From Mariniphaga sp. (lineage in GTDB: Bacteria; Bacteroidota; Bacteroidia; Bacteroidales; Prolixibacteraceae), in the NCBI GenBank assembly GCA_025355585.1, contig JANXZJ010000086.1, forward strand, positions 58,928 through 122,927: a stretch of 64,000 bases of DNA. Direction: 5' to 3'. Position 1 is the stretch's first letter; the number at the start of each line of letters is the position of its first letter. This document shows, piece by piece, positions 34,681 to 44,855 of this stretch. The notes below the pieces were generated by a model. The model was not told the DNA's origin, searched no databases, and worked only from the letters and a program-made list of their open reading frames with translations. A program made the translations under genes and the position numbers.

Positions 34681-37600
34681 ATGAAACGATTCGCTGGTAG
34701 AAATATTTTTATTCTGATTGCCATTCCAATATTATTGGTTTTGCTGCTCAGCGAGCTGGTATTTTTTGAAGAAAACAATCAAACTCAGGAATCAGGTCGG
34801 ATTTATAAAGTTTTTGAAAAGAAAGAAAAACACCTTGAAGCTATTGTTGATACAGTTGTTTCAAGGGTGTCTGTTGATCGTGCTGTGCTGTCAGACTGGT
34901 CGCTGCTTAATTTAATAGATACTGAAAAAGAAGAACTTGCTGTAGTCGTTACGAATGAAAACACCTTGTTGTTTTGGTCTTCTTCATTAGTCGCATTTCC
35001 TGCCGACGAAAGTAATCTAAAGAAATCTGAAGGATTAATTCATTTACCAACTGGCTGGTACTATCAAATCACACGCAAAACAGGAGCATATGTAATTAAA
35101 GGGTTTTTACTTATAAAACGTGAGTTTCCTTACCGTAACAGGTTTATTAAGAGTGCTTTTAATGCAGATTTTAAACTATCTGACGAATATTCTGTAAGAT
35201 TGACACCTCTGCCTGGGGCATTAAATATTTATAAACCTGACGGTACTCATCTCTTCTCAGTAATTACTTCAAATGATCATGTTCGTCTGGCAAACAAGTC
35301 GAATTACTCAGCGCTACTTTATTTCGCTTTTATTTTGATGATGTTGGCGCATCTAAATGTATGGCTCATAAGGAATAAACGACTTTCACCAAGTCATAAA
35401 TTATTCATATCGCTGGGAATTCCTGCTGTTATATATTTAGTAATTAACGGTTTTAAATTTCCGGCTACATTGTATCAGACAGACTTATTTTCCCCGCTTA
35501 GTTTTTCCTATAGCGAATGGCTTGCTTCTCTGGGCGAGTTTATCCTTTTGTCCATCCTGATGTTTCACGGCGCGCAGGCATTTTATTTATTGACTGATGC
35601 TGAAAAAGAACAAAAAAAGCATGGAATCCGGATGGTCTTCTCTTTTCTGTTTGTCGCTTTTCTTTTCACGCTATCTATTGCATTGATGAAGATCCTGTTA
35701 CTTAATTCAAGTATATCGCTGGAGTTTTTCAGCGATTTGAAATTTTCAGCGATCAATTTGTATGCTTTTTTTGGTATTTCGCTTCATGTAATTGGTTTTA
35801 TTATTGTTGTGTTGCGTTTACGGTCTGATTATTACAAGGGGTTTGGATTCTATAAATTTGTTTTGGCACTGTTTATTTCCGGCGCAATTGCAGGAACTAT
35901 TGTTTCAACGCTTTGTTTCGCAATAGATTGGGCTCCTTTTATTTATTATGGTTTGGTAGTTGTAATAATTGCACTGTTTGAAGCTGCAAAAATCAGGGAA
36001 TATAAATATACATTCCTTTTAATCATGTCGATTGTGGCAGCAAGCTATGTAAATCTGTACGCACAGGATTTGATTATAGGGAAAAAGAACAAGGTTTTGG
36101 ATCTGATGGCGGTAAAACTAAGTTCTGAAAGAGATCCGGGGGCAGAAATTTTTCTATCCGAACTTGATAACAAGCTCCGGCAGGATACAATCATTAAATA
36201 TCATTTGTTGCCTCCTTACAAATCACTGGAAGCCTATTTTTCAAATAACTATTTTACAGGCTTTTGGCGGAATTATGACATGCAGATAACGGTTTGCAGT
36301 CCTAACGATAGTGTATTTATTAAGGATGAGAACCGGCATTATCCTTGTTTTGCGTTTTTCAATAATTTGAGGAAAACCAAGGGAATGCTGGTTTCGGGCA
36401 GTAATTTTTATTTTATGGATCGTCTCAACGGACGAATATCCTATTTGGGACAACTCAATTTTGTAAATTCATTTGGGGTTCCGGTTGAAGTATATATTGA
36501 CCTGAACTCTAAAATCATACCCGAGGGAAAGGGATATCCTGAATTATTGCTAGATGAACATGCTTCGCGCGAAAGCCAGGACGGGGATTTAAGTTATGCC
36601 AAATACTTCGATGGCAAACTAATTGATCGTGGTGGTGATTATCAGTATGGGATGAAATTACCTGATGACATTTCAATTAAAGATGAATATACACGCTATT
36701 CGAGAAACGGCTACCGGCATTGCGCCTACAATCGTAACGGGAATAATTATGTGATAGCAAGTTATCCAGAAATGCCTTTTTACGAACGAATCAGTACATT
36801 CCCTTATTTATTTTTGTTGTTTTACCTGATTGGAGCAACAGTTTTGATTTTTAACGACAGAAACTTTCGAATAAGAAATAAAAAATTCGATTTCAGAGAA
36901 AAGATACAACTCACTCTGGTTCTTTCACTGTTCGGAATATTAACTGTCATTGGATTGGGTTTAATGCTTTACAATTCCAATAAACTGCTTAATTCGCTTC
37001 AGGACAATCTTAATGAAAAACTGAGGTCTGTCTCATTCGAATTAAGTATGCGTATCGGTCAGGAAACAGAACTAAATGCTCCAATGCGCGATTTTTTGAA
37101 CGACCAACTGGTCGTTTTATCCGATATTATTTGGGCAGACATCAACCTGTACGATCTTAAAGGGAGATTGTTCGCCACATCGCGAAGTGAAATTTATGAT
37201 CGTGGCCTGCTGTCCCGTCGAATCAATCCAATTGCTTACAAATCACTTGCGGTCGAAGACCGAACCATTTTTCTTCACGATGAAAACCTGGGAGCGATGA
37301 AATTTCTCTCAGCTTATTCACCCGTTTATAATCAAAACAACCAACTGATAGGTTACCTGAACCTGCCTTATTTTACAAGACAGGATGATTTTAAGAAACA
37401 GGTTTCCGATTTTATTGTGGCTTTTTCGAATTTGTATATCTTACTTATCATGTTCAGTCTGATTGTTGCCGTGATTATAAGTCGCAAATTAACAGCACCA
37501 TTGCTGCAGATTGAAAATAACCTGAAAGGAATACAATTGGGTAAGTCGAATGCAAAGATCGAATACTCTGGTGAGGATGAGATTGGCCGGCTTGCCAAAG

Positions 37601-38337
37601 AATACAACAAAAAGGTAGATGAGCTTGCGGAAAGCGCTGAATTACTTGCACGGTCGGAAAGAGAATCGGCATGGCAGGAGATGGCTCGCCAGGTTGCTCA
37701 TGAAATTAACAATCCGCTTACCCCTATGAAGTTAAGCATTCAGTATTTACAAAGGATAAAAGAAAAGGATTCTGAAAACTTTGATGATTATTTTAACCGT
37801 GTAAGTCGTACGCTGGTTGAACAGATTGATGCGCTGTCGTTGATAGCTTCCTCATTTTCCGATTTTGCAAGAATGCCGGGGATGAGGGACGAGTTGATTG
37901 ATTTAGAGGCAAAAATAAGGGAAGTAGTACTTCTTTTTGAAAACACAAATAATGTTTCAGTAACGTTCACAAAGTCGCATGAAGGTATTATTCGGATTTT
38001 TGCAGACAGCGATCAATTGGGACGTGCAATTATTAATTTGATAAAGAATGGGATACAAGCCATTCCCCGCGACAGGAATGGTCTTCTCAAAGTAGCTTTG
38101 TATAAAGATGATGAGTACGCGTATGTTTCTATAAATGATAACGGTACTGGAATTCCGATTGAATTGCAGGATAAATTATTTGAGCCTAGCTTTACAACTA
38201 AATCGAGTGGAATGGGATTAGGCCTTGCAATCAGTAAAAAGATTATCGAGAATTTCAAGGGCGATATTTGGTTTCAGTCAAAAGATGATGAGGGAACTAC
38301 CTTCTTTGTAAAACTTCCATTGTCTGCAATCATTTGA
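34681..38337 (+). CDS. Very large multi-membrane sensor histidine kinase (NtrY-like core)
   Basis: A 1218-residue membrane kinase. After an N-terminal anchor (about 9-26) and an extracytoplasmic region comes a block of about seven membrane helices (210-465). A second extracytoplasmic region follows, then a helix near 703-722, another near 745-765 (LVLSLFGILTVIGLGLML), a Cache-like region, a helix near 918-936 and a HAMP domain (PLLQIENNLKGIQLG). The kinase core has the H-box ARQVAHEINNPLTPMKLSIQ (His about 1007) and ATP-binding motifs NLIKNGIQAI, DNGTGIP and GMGLGLAI. No receiver domain is attached and no response regulator lies nearby. The signal sensed is unknown. Confidence 0.9.
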   Translation: MKRFAGRNIFILIAIPILLVLLLSELVFFEENNQTQESGRIYKVFEKKEKHLEAIVDTVVSRVSVDRAVLSDWSLLNLIDTEKEELAVVVTNENTLLFWSSSLVAFPADESNLKKSEGLIHLPTGWYYQITRKTGAYVIKGFLLIKREFPYRNRFIKSAFNADFKLSDEYSVRLTPLPGALNIYKPDGTHLFSVITSNDHVRLANKSNYSALLYFAFILMMLAHLNVWLIRNKRLSPSHKLFISLGIPAVIYLVINGFKFPATLYQTDLFSPLSFSYSEWLASLGEFILLSILMFHGAQAFYLLTDAEKEQKKHGIRMVFSFLFVAFLFTLSIALMKILLLNSSISLEFFSDLKFSAINLYAFFGISLHVIGFIIVVLRLRSDYYKGFGFYKFVLALFISGAIAGTIVSTLCFAIDWAPFIYYGLVVVIIALFEAAKIREYKYTFLLIMSIVAASYVNLYAQDLIIGKKNKVLDLMAVKLSSERDPGAEIFLSELDNKLRQDTIIKYHLLPPYKSLEAYFSNNYFTGFWRNYDMQITVCSPNDSVFIKDENRHYPCFAFFNNLRKTKGMLVSGSNFYFMDRLNGRISYLGQLNFVNSFGVPVEVYIDLNSKIIPEGKGYPELLLDEHASRESQDGDLSYAKYFDGKLIDRGGDYQYGMKLPDDISIKDEYTRYSRNGYRHCAYNRNGNNYVIASYPEMPFYERISTFPYLFLLFYLIGATVLIFNDRNFRIRNKKFDFREKIQLTLVLSLFGILTVIGLGLMLYNSNKLLNSLQDNLNEKLRSVSFELSMRIGQETELNAPMRDFLNDQLVVLSDIIWADINLYDLKGRLFATSRSEIYDRGLLSRRINPIAYKSLAVEDRTIFLHDENLGAMKFLSAYSPVYNQNNQLIGYLNLPYFTRQDDFKKQVSDFIVAFSNLYILLIMFSLIVAVIISRKLTAPLLQIENNLKGIQLGKSNAKIEYSGEDEIGRLAKEYNKKVDELAESAELLARSERESAWQEMARQVAHEINNPLTPMKLSIQYLQRIKEKDSENFDDYFNRVSRTLVEQIDALSLIASSFSDFARMPGMRDELIDLEAKIREVVLLFENTNNVSVTFTKSHEGIIRIFADSDQLGRAIINLIKNGIQAIPRDRNGLLKVALYKDDEYAYVSINDNGTGIPIELQDKLFEPSFTTKSSGMGLGLAISKKIIENFKGDIWFQSKDDEGTTFFVKLPLSAII

Positions 38338-38479
38338 AGATGTTCCCTTTTTGCTGAGGTCATCATTTGGATGCCATTGTATATATTGAAAGGTAGTGTA
38401 TAGCTGTCTGATTAAGTCGTGACTAACACCGTTTAATACCTGTCAATTCGGTGCTTCTGCATATTCCGGAGATTATACA

Positions 38480-38890
38480 TTGCATTGTTAGCTGATCATC
38501 ATCTACTGCTTGGGGTACATCCGTCATTGTAACTATCATCATTTACTGCTTGCACTTCATCCTTTGCTGAGTGATTATCATCTTATACTGCTTGCTTTTC
38601 ATCTATCTCTGCTTACTCATCATCTAACGTTGTTGCCATTATCAACAGTTAATGATTGCACATCATCCGTTGTTGCGTACCCATCATCATCCGCTGCTTG
38701 GTCCACATCTATCGTTGTTGCCAACATTATCATTTATTGTTTGCTCTTCAACCTTGGCTGAGTGATCGTCATTTTATACTGCATGCTTATCATCCATCTC
38801 TGCTTACTCATCATCTATCGTTGTTGCCAACATCATCATCTATTGTTTGCTCTTCATCCTTCATTGAACGCTCATTATCTTCTGCTGACG
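38480..38890 (-). repeat. Degenerate repeat tract, possible decayed acidic-repeat gene
   Basis: About eight imperfect copies of a unit like CATCATCTAxTGCTTG are visible on the plus strand. Higher-order copies are offset by 191 bp (GCTGAGTGAT at 38566 and 38757) and by 106 bp (ATCTATCGTTGTTGCC at 38707 and 38813). Read on the minus strand in shifting frames, the units give related acidic peptides (EEQTIDDDVGNND, DVDQAADDDGYAT, EVQAVNDDS) broken by stops. No intact gene remains. Confidence 0.6.
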
Positions 38891-38933
38891 CCAAGTCTTC
38901 CTATCTGTGTTTGAATGAATACACTAAATGCAG

Positions 38934-38974
38934 AGAATCCTCCGAAGAATTTCAATAATTCAACGGAGGATTCT
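38934..38974. terminator. Strong hairpin between the kinase gene and recQ
   Basis: An 11-bp perfect stem (AGAATCCTCCG / CGGAGGATTCT) is continued, after a symmetric AA/AA bulge, by GAATT/AATTC around a 5-nt loop. On the plus strand TTCTTTTTT follows at about ten bases, as in a terminator. It may close kinase transcription or shield the convergent recQ end. Confidence 0.6.
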
Positions 38975-39052
38975 TCTGTTCTTTTTTGGGAAGATATATT
39001 TTCTATAAACGTAAAAGACTTAATTTCAGGATCAATTCCAATGAAATCGGAT

Positions 39053-41233
39053 CTAGTTCCCCATCTCGGCAAGGAATTTTATTCTTATCATCCTGATCTC
39101 TTCAACTTCGTAGTCATCACCAAATTCGGCGATTGCTTCCTCCATTGAATCGGAACCAGCGTCTTCCCTGAAATACTTAAAAATATCATCAACCTGATCC
39201 TCATCCATCACATCATCGATGTAATAATCGATATTTATTTTTGTGCCCGAATTGACAATTGCTTCAAGTTCAGTGAGTAATTCGTCCATACTCATCCCTT
39301 TCGCGTCGGCAATCTCATTAAGAGCCAGTTTGCGATCGATATTTTGGATAATATATACCTTGTTTTTTGATTTATTGGCGACTGAACGTACCACCATGTC
39401 CTGTGCCCTTTCAATCCCCTTCTCTTCGACATAACTTTTGATCACCTCCACAAATGCTTTCCCATATCGCTGGGCTTTCCCCTGGCCAACACCTATAATA
39501 TTCTGAAGTTCCTCAAGCGACGTAGGATATTGTATTGACATGTCCGCAAGCGAGGGGTCCTGGAATATAACGAAGGGTGGTAGTTTTTGCTTGAGTGCAA
39601 CCTTTTTGCGAAGATCTTTTAAAATTGCAAATAGCTCAGGGTCACCAGCTGCGACACCACCTTGCGGAACTTCGTCACCCTCTTCTTCCGATTCATAATC
39701 ATGATTTTTGACAATCATAAATGACCGGGGATGGGCTAAGAATTCTTTGCCTGAATCGTTCAGCTTCAGTACTCCATAGTTTTCGATGTCTTTATGCAGG
39801 AACCCGGCAATAATGCTTTGTCTGAAGACAGCATTCCATATTTTGTCATCATATTCATCACCCTCTCCGAATATGTCAAGTGTATCGTGTGAGAATGATT
39901 TAACGGTAGCATTTTCAGTTCCAAGTAATATATTGACAAGGTGTTCAGCTTTGCATTGCTCTTTAACTTCGATAACTGCTTTTAATGCTGTTATTATGAG
40001 TTCTTTTCCTTCTATTTGCTCTTTTGGATTCAAACAGTTATCGCAGAAGCCACAATTTTCGGTTTCGTATTTTTCTCCGAAATAATGCAGAAGTATAGTT
40101 CGCCTGCAAAGCGATGATTCAGCAAACGCTACTGTATCGAGTAAAAGTTGCTGGCCGATTTCCTGTTCAGCGACAGGCTTTCCCTGCATGAATTTTTCGA
40201 GTTTCTGAATGTCCTTGTAGCTATAAAAGGTAATACATTTTCCTTCACCACCATCGCGTCCGGCCCGGCCCGTTTCCTGGTAGTAACCTTCCAGCGACTT
40301 GGGAATGTCATAATGGATTACGAAGCGAACATCCGGCTTGTCGATTCCCATTCCAAATGCAATGGTTGCAACAATTACGTCCGATTCTTCCATCAGGAAT
40401 TTATCCTGGTTGGCCGAACGTGTTGCAGAATCCATACCTGCATGGTAGGCAAGTGCTTTAATTCCATTCACCTGCAGTAATTCGGCAATCTCTTCAACCT
40501 TTTTACGGCTTAAACAATAAATAATCCCTGATTTGCCGGGATTACTTTTTATCATTCTGATTATTTGGTCTTTAGCTTTATTCTTTGGGCGTATTTCGTA
40601 GTAGAGGTTTGGTCTGTTAAAAGACGATTTGAATACTTTGGCATTCTGCATTCCAAGGTTTTTCTGAATGTCGTGCTGAACCTTTGGAGTTGCAGTAGCT
40701 GTTAGCGCCATAATTGGCGCCTGCCCAATTTCATTGACGATTGGCCTTATTCTTCTGTACTCAGGACGGAAATCATGCCCCCACTCAGATATACAGTGCG
40801 CTTCGTCGATTGCATAGAAGGAAATCTTAATTCCTTTCAGAAATTCTATGTTTTCCTGCTTTGTCAGCGATTCGGGTGCAACATAGAGGAGTTTTGTATG
40901 TCCTCTTGAGATATCCTCTTTTACCTTTTGTATGGCCGTTTTTGTGAGCGATGAATTGAGGAAATGGGCAACTCCGTCTTCGGTACTGAAACTTCTTATG
41001 GCGTCAACCTGATTTTTCATCAATGCAATAAGCGGTGATATCACAATTGCCGTACCTTCCTGCATCAGAGCCGGTAACTGGTAACAAAGGGACTTTCCAC
41101 CTCCTGTAGGCATCAGAACAAAAGTATCATTCCCGTCTAATATACTGTTAATTACCTCTTCCTGTTGTCCTTTGAACCGATCAAAGCCAAAGTACTTTTG
41201 AAGCTGGGTATTTAGTGAAGTTCTATCCCTCAT
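39053..41233 (-). CDS. recQ: ATP-dependent DNA helicase RecQ
   Basis: A 726-residue 3'-5' helicase for recombination and replication repair. It has Walker A MPTGGGKSLCYQLPAL (about 41-56), the DEAH box IDEAHCISEWGHDFRPEY, the helicase C lobe with GIIYCLSRKKVEE and QETGRAGRDG, the four-cysteine zinc site of the RQC domain (SSLCRR .. ENCGFCDNC), a winged helix, and an HRDC domain (LFAILKDLRKKVALKQ .. IIGVGQGKAQRYGKAF). A further C-terminal region of about 120 residues, acidic and helical, is found in many Bacteroidetes RecQ proteins. It is a single gene, convergent with the kinase side. Confidence 0.95.
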   Translation of the reverse strand: MRDRTSLNTQLQKYFGFDRFKGQQEEVINSILDGNDTFVLMPTGGGKSLCYQLPALMQEGTAIVISPLIALMKNQVDAIRSFSTEDGVAHFLNSSLTKTAIQKVKEDISRGHTKLLYVAPESLTKQENIEFLKGIKISFYAIDEAHCISEWGHDFRPEYRRIRPIVNEIGQAPIMALTATATPKVQHDIQKNLGMQNAKVFKSSFNRPNLYYEIRPKNKAKDQIIRMIKSNPGKSGIIYCLSRKKVEEIAELLQVNGIKALAYHAGMDSATRSANQDKFLMEESDVIVATIAFGMGIDKPDVRFVIHYDIPKSLEGYYQETGRAGRDGGEGKCITFYSYKDIQKLEKFMQGKPVAEQEIGQQLLLDTVAFAESSLCRRTILLHYFGEKYETENCGFCDNCLNPKEQIEGKELIITALKAVIEVKEQCKAEHLVNILLGTENATVKSFSHDTLDIFGEGDEYDDKIWNAVFRQSIIAGFLHKDIENYGVLKLNDSGKEFLAHPRSFMIVKNHDYESEEEGDEVPQGGVAAGDPELFAILKDLRKKVALKQKLPPFVIFQDPSLADMSIQYPTSLEELQNIIGVGQGKAQRYGKAFVEVIKSYVEEKGIERAQDMVVRSVANKSKNKVYIIQNIDRKLALNEIADAKGMSMDELLTELEAIVNSGTKINIDYYIDDVMDEDQVDDIFKYFREDAGSDSMEEAIAEFGDDYEVEEIRMIRIKFLAEMGN

Positions 41234-41286
41234 AATTGTTCGTCAATGTAGATTCTTATCAATTTGTTTTGCTACGACTAAGTTAT

Positions 41287-41294
41287 CAAATATA
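41287..41294 (-). promoter_or_regulatory. -7 box for recQ
   Basis: On the minus strand this reads TATATTTG, an exact TAnnTTTG match 53 nt before the recQ start codon. No -33 box at the right distance is obvious. Confidence 0.4.
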
Positions 41295-41389
41295 TTGCAC
41301 GCGACAAGAACTTAATTCGATATCACAAAAATTTAACATTGGATGGTTTTCGTGGGCTTTTTTCCTGAATTTAATGGGGCAAAGAATTG

Positions 41390-41397
41390 TATATTTG
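41390..41397 (+). promoter_or_regulatory. -7 box for tatC-lptB
   Basis: TATATTTG is an exact TAnnTTTG match ending 53 nt before the tatC ATG, divergent from the recQ box about 100 bp away. Confidence 0.45.
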
Positions 41398-41450
41398 CCG
41401 TTGAAATAATTATTTAAATCTGTTTAGTCAAAATCTTTAAATTACGGTAA

Positions 41451-42317
41451 ATGTCCATAAAGGGAATACTTACGGGGAAAGAACAAAAAAAATTAAAGGC
41501 ACCCAAAAACAACGAAGAGATGTCGTTTCTGGAGCATCTCGAAGAGTTACGATGGCATCTTGTTCGCGCTTCAGCGGCAATAGTAATAGGTGCTGTTTTT
41601 TGTTTTATCAAAGCAGAATTTATTCTCGACAATGTACTTTTCGCGCCTAAAAACCCTGGTTTTATCACTAACAGGGCGTTTGCGTGGGTAGCTCTGAAAT
41701 TTAATTCTCCGGATCTGGCCATTAATAATCTGCCTTTTAATGTTATCAACACCGAAATGGCGGGTCAGTTTACAACCAATTTAACCATAGCAATGATTGG
41801 TGGAATTATTATTGCAATACCTTACATTTTCTGGGAGTTCTGGCGTTTTATTAAACCTGCTTTGTACGAGAAGGAGCGCAAACATGCCACAGGCGCGGTT
41901 TTTTATAGTACACTATTATTTTTGCTTGGTGTCTTTTTTGGTTATTACCTGATTGTTCCGCTGTCAACTCATTTTTTTGGTTCTTATCGCGTAAGTACTG
42001 AAGTGCCGAATTTAATCAACCTGAACTCCTATATTAGTGCAGTCACAACAGTAATGCTGGGAAGTGGTATCGTATTTGAACTTCCGATTATCATCTACTT
42101 CTTAAGTAAGGTTGGATTAATCAGTTCGAAATTTTTAATGACTTACCGAAAACATGCCTATGTGTTGCTGCTTTTACTGGCCGCGATTATAACACCTCCT
42201 GATGTTTTTAGTATGCTATTGGTGTCGGGTCCCCTGATTTTACTTTATGAACTGGGCGTTTTCCTTTCGAAGCGGATCGAAAAGAAGAAGGTTAATGAGG
42301 AACTTCTTGAAGCTTAA
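41451..42317 (+). CDS. tatC: Twin-arginine translocase subunit TatC
   Basis: A 288-residue inner-membrane protein that forms the receptor for folded Tat substrates. A basic N-terminal extension precedes the conserved MSFLEHLEELRWHLVRASAA (about 24-43). Six membrane helices follow, with the periplasmic EFWRFIKPALYEKERK segment (about 128-143) and IITPPDVFSMLLVSGP in the fifth and sixth helices. No tatA/B gene is nearby. It ends 22 nt before lptB, so the two are probably co-transcribed. Confidence 0.95.
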   Translation: MSIKGILTGKEQKKLKAPKNNEEMSFLEHLEELRWHLVRASAAIVIGAVFCFIKAEFILDNVLFAPKNPGFITNRAFAWVALKFNSPDLAINNLPFNVINTEMAGQFTTNLTIAMIGGIIIAIPYIFWEFWRFIKPALYEKERKHATGAVFYSTLLFLLGVFFGYYLIVPLSTHFFGSYRVSTEVPNLINLNSYISAVTTVMLGSGIVFELPIIIYFLSKVGLISSKFLMTYRKHAYVLLLLLAAIITPPDVFSMLLVSGPLILLYELGVFLSKRIEKKKVNEELLEA

Positions 42318-42339
42318 CAAGTTAAAATTTTAATTTAAA

Positions 42340-43110
42340 ATGAAGTTAAGAGCTGAACATTTAGTCAAAAAATATGGGAGCAGAACTGTCGTAAAGGATG
42401 TTTCTCTCGAATTGGAACAAGGTGAGATTGTAGGTTTATTAGGCCCGAATGGAGCCGGTAAGACTACGTCCTTCTATATGATTGTAGGACTGATAAAGAC
42501 AAATGGTGGTAATATTTTTCTCGACGATACCGAAATCACTTCTTTCCCCGTCTATAAGAGAGCTCAGTTGGGGATTGGTTACCTCGCACAGGAAGCTTCG
42601 ATTTTCAGGGGAATGAGTGTTGAAGACAATATCCGTTCAATTTTAGAGATGACCAAATTTTCGAAGGAGTATCAACACGAAAAACTGGAATCGTTGCTCG
42701 ATGAGTTTGGACTTCAGCGTGTGCGAAAAAGCACGGGAATTCAGTTGTCGGGTGGTGAACGTAGGCGTACAGAAATTGCCCGATGTCTGGCCATCAATCC
42801 TGCATTTATTCTTCTCGACGAACCATTTGCGGGCGTCGATCCGATTGCCGTGGAGGATATTCAACAAATTGTATTCCGTTTAAAAGACAAAAATATTGGA
42901 ATTCTCATCACAGACCATAACGTTCACGAGACACTTTCAATCACCGACCGTTCGTATTTATTGTATGACGGAAGGATTTTGAACAGCGGAACAGCAGAGG
43001 AACTCGCAGCAGATGAAGAAGTAAGAAGATTGTACCTGGGACAGAATTTCGAGCTTCGCCGACCTTTGGTTCAGAAGCAGGATACCCCTGAAGACACCAC
43101 TATTGAATAA
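42340..43110 (+). CDS. lptB: LPS export ABC transporter ATP-binding protein LptB
   Basis: A 256-residue ATPase that powers extraction of lipopolysaccharide from the inner membrane with LptFG. It has Walker [10 protein letters not shown] (about 35-43), the Q-loop region [18 protein letters not shown], signature [15 protein letters not shown], and Walker [30 protein letters not shown] together with [13 protein letters not shown] is typical of LptB rather than other small ABC ATPases. The C-terminal tail (about 235-256) is slightly longer than in Escherichia coli. The membrane partners are not in this window. It follows tatC after 22 nt. Confidence 0.94.
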   Translation: MKLRAEHLVKKYGSRTVVKDVSLELEQGEIVGLLGPNGAGKTTSFYMIVGLIKTNGGNIFLDDTEITSFPVYKRAQLGIGYLAQEASIFRGMSVEDNIRSILEMTKFSKEYQHEKLESLLDEFGLQRVRKSTGIQLSGGERRRTEIARCLAINPAFILLDEPFAGVDPIAVEDIQQIVFRLKDKNIGILITDHNVHETLSITDRSYLLYDGRILNSGTAEELAADEEVRRLYLGQNFELRRPLVQKQDTPEDTTIE

Positions 43111-43155
43111 TTTCTGTTTAATTTTTTTGCGGGACATCCGGATTAAAAAAATAAC

Positions 43156-43163
43156 TATATTTG
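43156..43163 (+). promoter_or_regulatory. -7 box for tRNA-Leu
   Basis: TATATTTG, an exact TAnnTTTG match, lies 14 nt before the mature tRNA. The nearest upstream TTTG is somewhat too far (26 nt) for the usual spacing. Confidence 0.5.
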
Positions 43164-43177
43164 CAGCTCTTAAAAAT

Positions 43178-43259
43178 GCGGATGTGGCGTAATTGGTAGC
43201 CGCGCCAGACTTAGGATCTGGTGCCGAGAGGCGTGGGGGTTCGAGTCCCTTCATCCGCA
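43178..43259 (+). tRNA. tRNA-Leu (anticodon TAG)
   Basis: An 82-base cloverleaf with acceptor GCGGATG/CATCCGC, anticodon stem CCAGA/TCTGG around loop CTTAGGA (anticodon TAG), a long variable arm (TGCCGAGAGGCGT) and T arm GGGGG TTCGAGT CCCTT. The long variable arm fits leucine. The discriminator base is A and CCA is not encoded. Confidence 0.95.
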
Positions 43260-43270
43260 CAGAGAACCAT

Positions 43271-43313
43271 TAAACCGTCTTTTTCCCTTAATGGAAATAG
43301 GGCGGTTTTTTTT
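43271..43313 (+). terminator. Terminator after tRNA-Leu
   Basis: An 8-bp stem AAACCGTC / GGCGGTTT (one G-T pair) around a loop of about 21 nt, followed by a run of T. It starts 12 nt after the tRNA. Confidence 0.7.
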
Positions 43314-43377
43314 AATTAATTCCCGGTAAGGCCTTCGTTCTACCTGAAGGCAATTTAGGATCATAAAGGAGAAAATT

Positions 43378-44733
43378 ATGAAAATTTCGAAGACAAGTAT
43401 TGATGATTTGAATCTCGTTGTCAAAGTTATTATTGAAAAACAAGACTACGAGGCTACATTAAATGAGACATTGAAAGAGTACCGCAAAAAGGCCAATATG
43501 CCTGGCTTCCGGAAAGGAATGGTACCCGCAGGTCTTATCAAAAAAATGCATGGAAAGGCTGCTCTGGCTGAGGAAGTGAACAAATTACTTAGTCATGAAC
43601 TCACCAAATATATTGCGGATGAGAAACTTGAAATTCTTGGAGAACCGCTTCCTTCATTAACAGAAAAGGCAATCGTTAATTTCGATAGTGATGCAGATTT
43701 TGAATTTGCATTTGATCTTGGGTTAAGTCCTGTGATTAATATCGATTTTGAGAAAATCGGAAAATTGCCCTACTATGAAATTACAGTTGATGAACAATTA
43801 ATCGACAACCAAATAGATGGTTATGCCAATCGTTTCGGTGAGAATATTCCTGCTGAAGTTGTTGGTGAAAAAGAAACCATTCTTGGCGATTTTGCTCAGC
43901 TGGATGCTGAAGGAATTGTCTTAGAAGATGGTATCTCCTCTAAAAACGTCCAGGTAGCTGTTCAGCTGATCAAAGACGAAGCGATCAAAAAACTTTTCAT
44001 CGGAGCCAAGGTTGGCGATGTTCTGAAGTTTAATCCAAGAGTTGCATTGGCGAACGATCACGAAGTTACTCATTTATTGAAAGTGAAAGATGCTGAGATT
44101 GAATCCGTTGATTGTGAATTCAATTTTACTGTCAATACAATCAATACCTTTATAGCTGCTGCAATTGATGAAGCGCTAATCAAAAAAGTCTATGGTGAAG
44201 AAACGGAAGTGAAGACCATAGAGGATATGCGTGAACGGATTCACACTGAGTTGAAATCAAATCTTTTATATTCAAGTAATTATAGGTTTTTGATTGATGC
44301 AAAGGAAGCATTAACCAGTGCTGCAGCGCTTAAATTGCCGGAGGAGTTTCTGAAAAGATGGCTTGTCGAAACAAACGATAAAGTGACAGCAGAGCAAATT
44401 GAAGAAGAATTTGGCGCATTCCGAATTGATCTCGATTGGACCTTGATCAAAACTAAACTGGCCAAAGAGAATGAAATAAGGGTTGAAGAATCGGATATTG
44501 CGGCGATGGCACGTGAAATGGCTCAAATGCAATTCCTTCAATACGGAATGTCAAATGTTCCTGAAGAATATCTCGATAACTATGCCAACTCTATTCTTCA
44601 GAACAAGGAACAGAAGCAGAAGATGGCTGAGAAAAAAATTGAAGATAAAGTTCTCGAGGTTATAAAGGAAAAATCAGATCTTGTTTTTAAGCAGGTTTCT
44701 CAAAAGGAATTTGATGATTTATTTGAAAAATAA
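43378..44733 (+). CDS. tig: Trigger factor (ribosome-bound chaperone)
   Basis: A 451-residue chaperone that meets nascent chains at the ribosome exit. The N-terminal ribosome-binding loop reads [19 protein letters not shown] (about 41-59). The position after GFRKG, commonly Lys, is Met here, a mild departure from the GFRxGKxP signature. The middle domain (about 155-250) replaces a clear FKBP-type signature with a diverged sequence, as in many Bacteroidetes. A long helical C-terminal arm domain follows. It sits directly before clpP and clpX, the classical tig-clpP-clpX order. Confidence 0.93.
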   Translation: MKISKTSIDDLNLVVKVIIEKQDYEATLNETLKEYRKKANMPGFRKGMVPAGLIKKMHGKAALAEEVNKLLSHELTKYIADEKLEILGEPLPSLTEKAIVNFDSDADFEFAFDLGLSPVINIDFEKIGKLPYYEITVDEQLIDNQIDGYANRFGENIPAEVVGEKETILGDFAQLDAEGIVLEDGISSKNVQVAVQLIKDEAIKKLFIGAKVGDVLKFNPRVALANDHEVTHLLKVKDAEIESVDCEFNFTVNTINTFIAAAIDEALIKKVYGEETEVKTIEDMRERIHTELKSNLLYSSNYRFLIDAKEALTSAAALKLPEEFLKRWLVETNDKVTAEQIEEEFGAFRIDLDWTLIKTKLAKENEIRVEESDIAAMAREMAQMQFLQYGMSNVPEEYLDNYANSILQNKEQKQKMAEKKIEDKVLEVIKEKSDLVFKQVSQKEFDDLFEK

Positions 44734-44763
44734 ACTCGGATCATAGTAATAGCAGTATTTTTA

Positions 44764-44771
44764 TAACTTTG
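44764..44771 (+). promoter_or_regulatory. -7 box for clpP-clpX
   Basis: TAACTTTG matches TAnnTTTG and lies 31 nt after the tig stop and 84 nt before the chosen clpP start. It overlaps an in-frame TTG at 44769, which argues against that codon as the start. Confidence 0.45.
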
Positions 44772-44855
44772 TGGGACAATTCGTTTATCGGGAAGTTGAA
44801 TACCCGGATGGCCGAATTGTTCTTGCAAAGTTTTTCATTTTTAAAGGATTTTATT

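Noticed and set aside
38510..38958. Two overlapping plus-strand frames of 83 and 100 codons
   Set aside because: They run through the degenerate repeat tract and give low-complexity His/Leu/Ser-rich sequence, which is a by-product of the repeat composition.
44769..44855. Longer ClpP starting at TTG
   Set aside because: The codon overlaps a -7 promoter box and the extra residues are not typical of ClpP.
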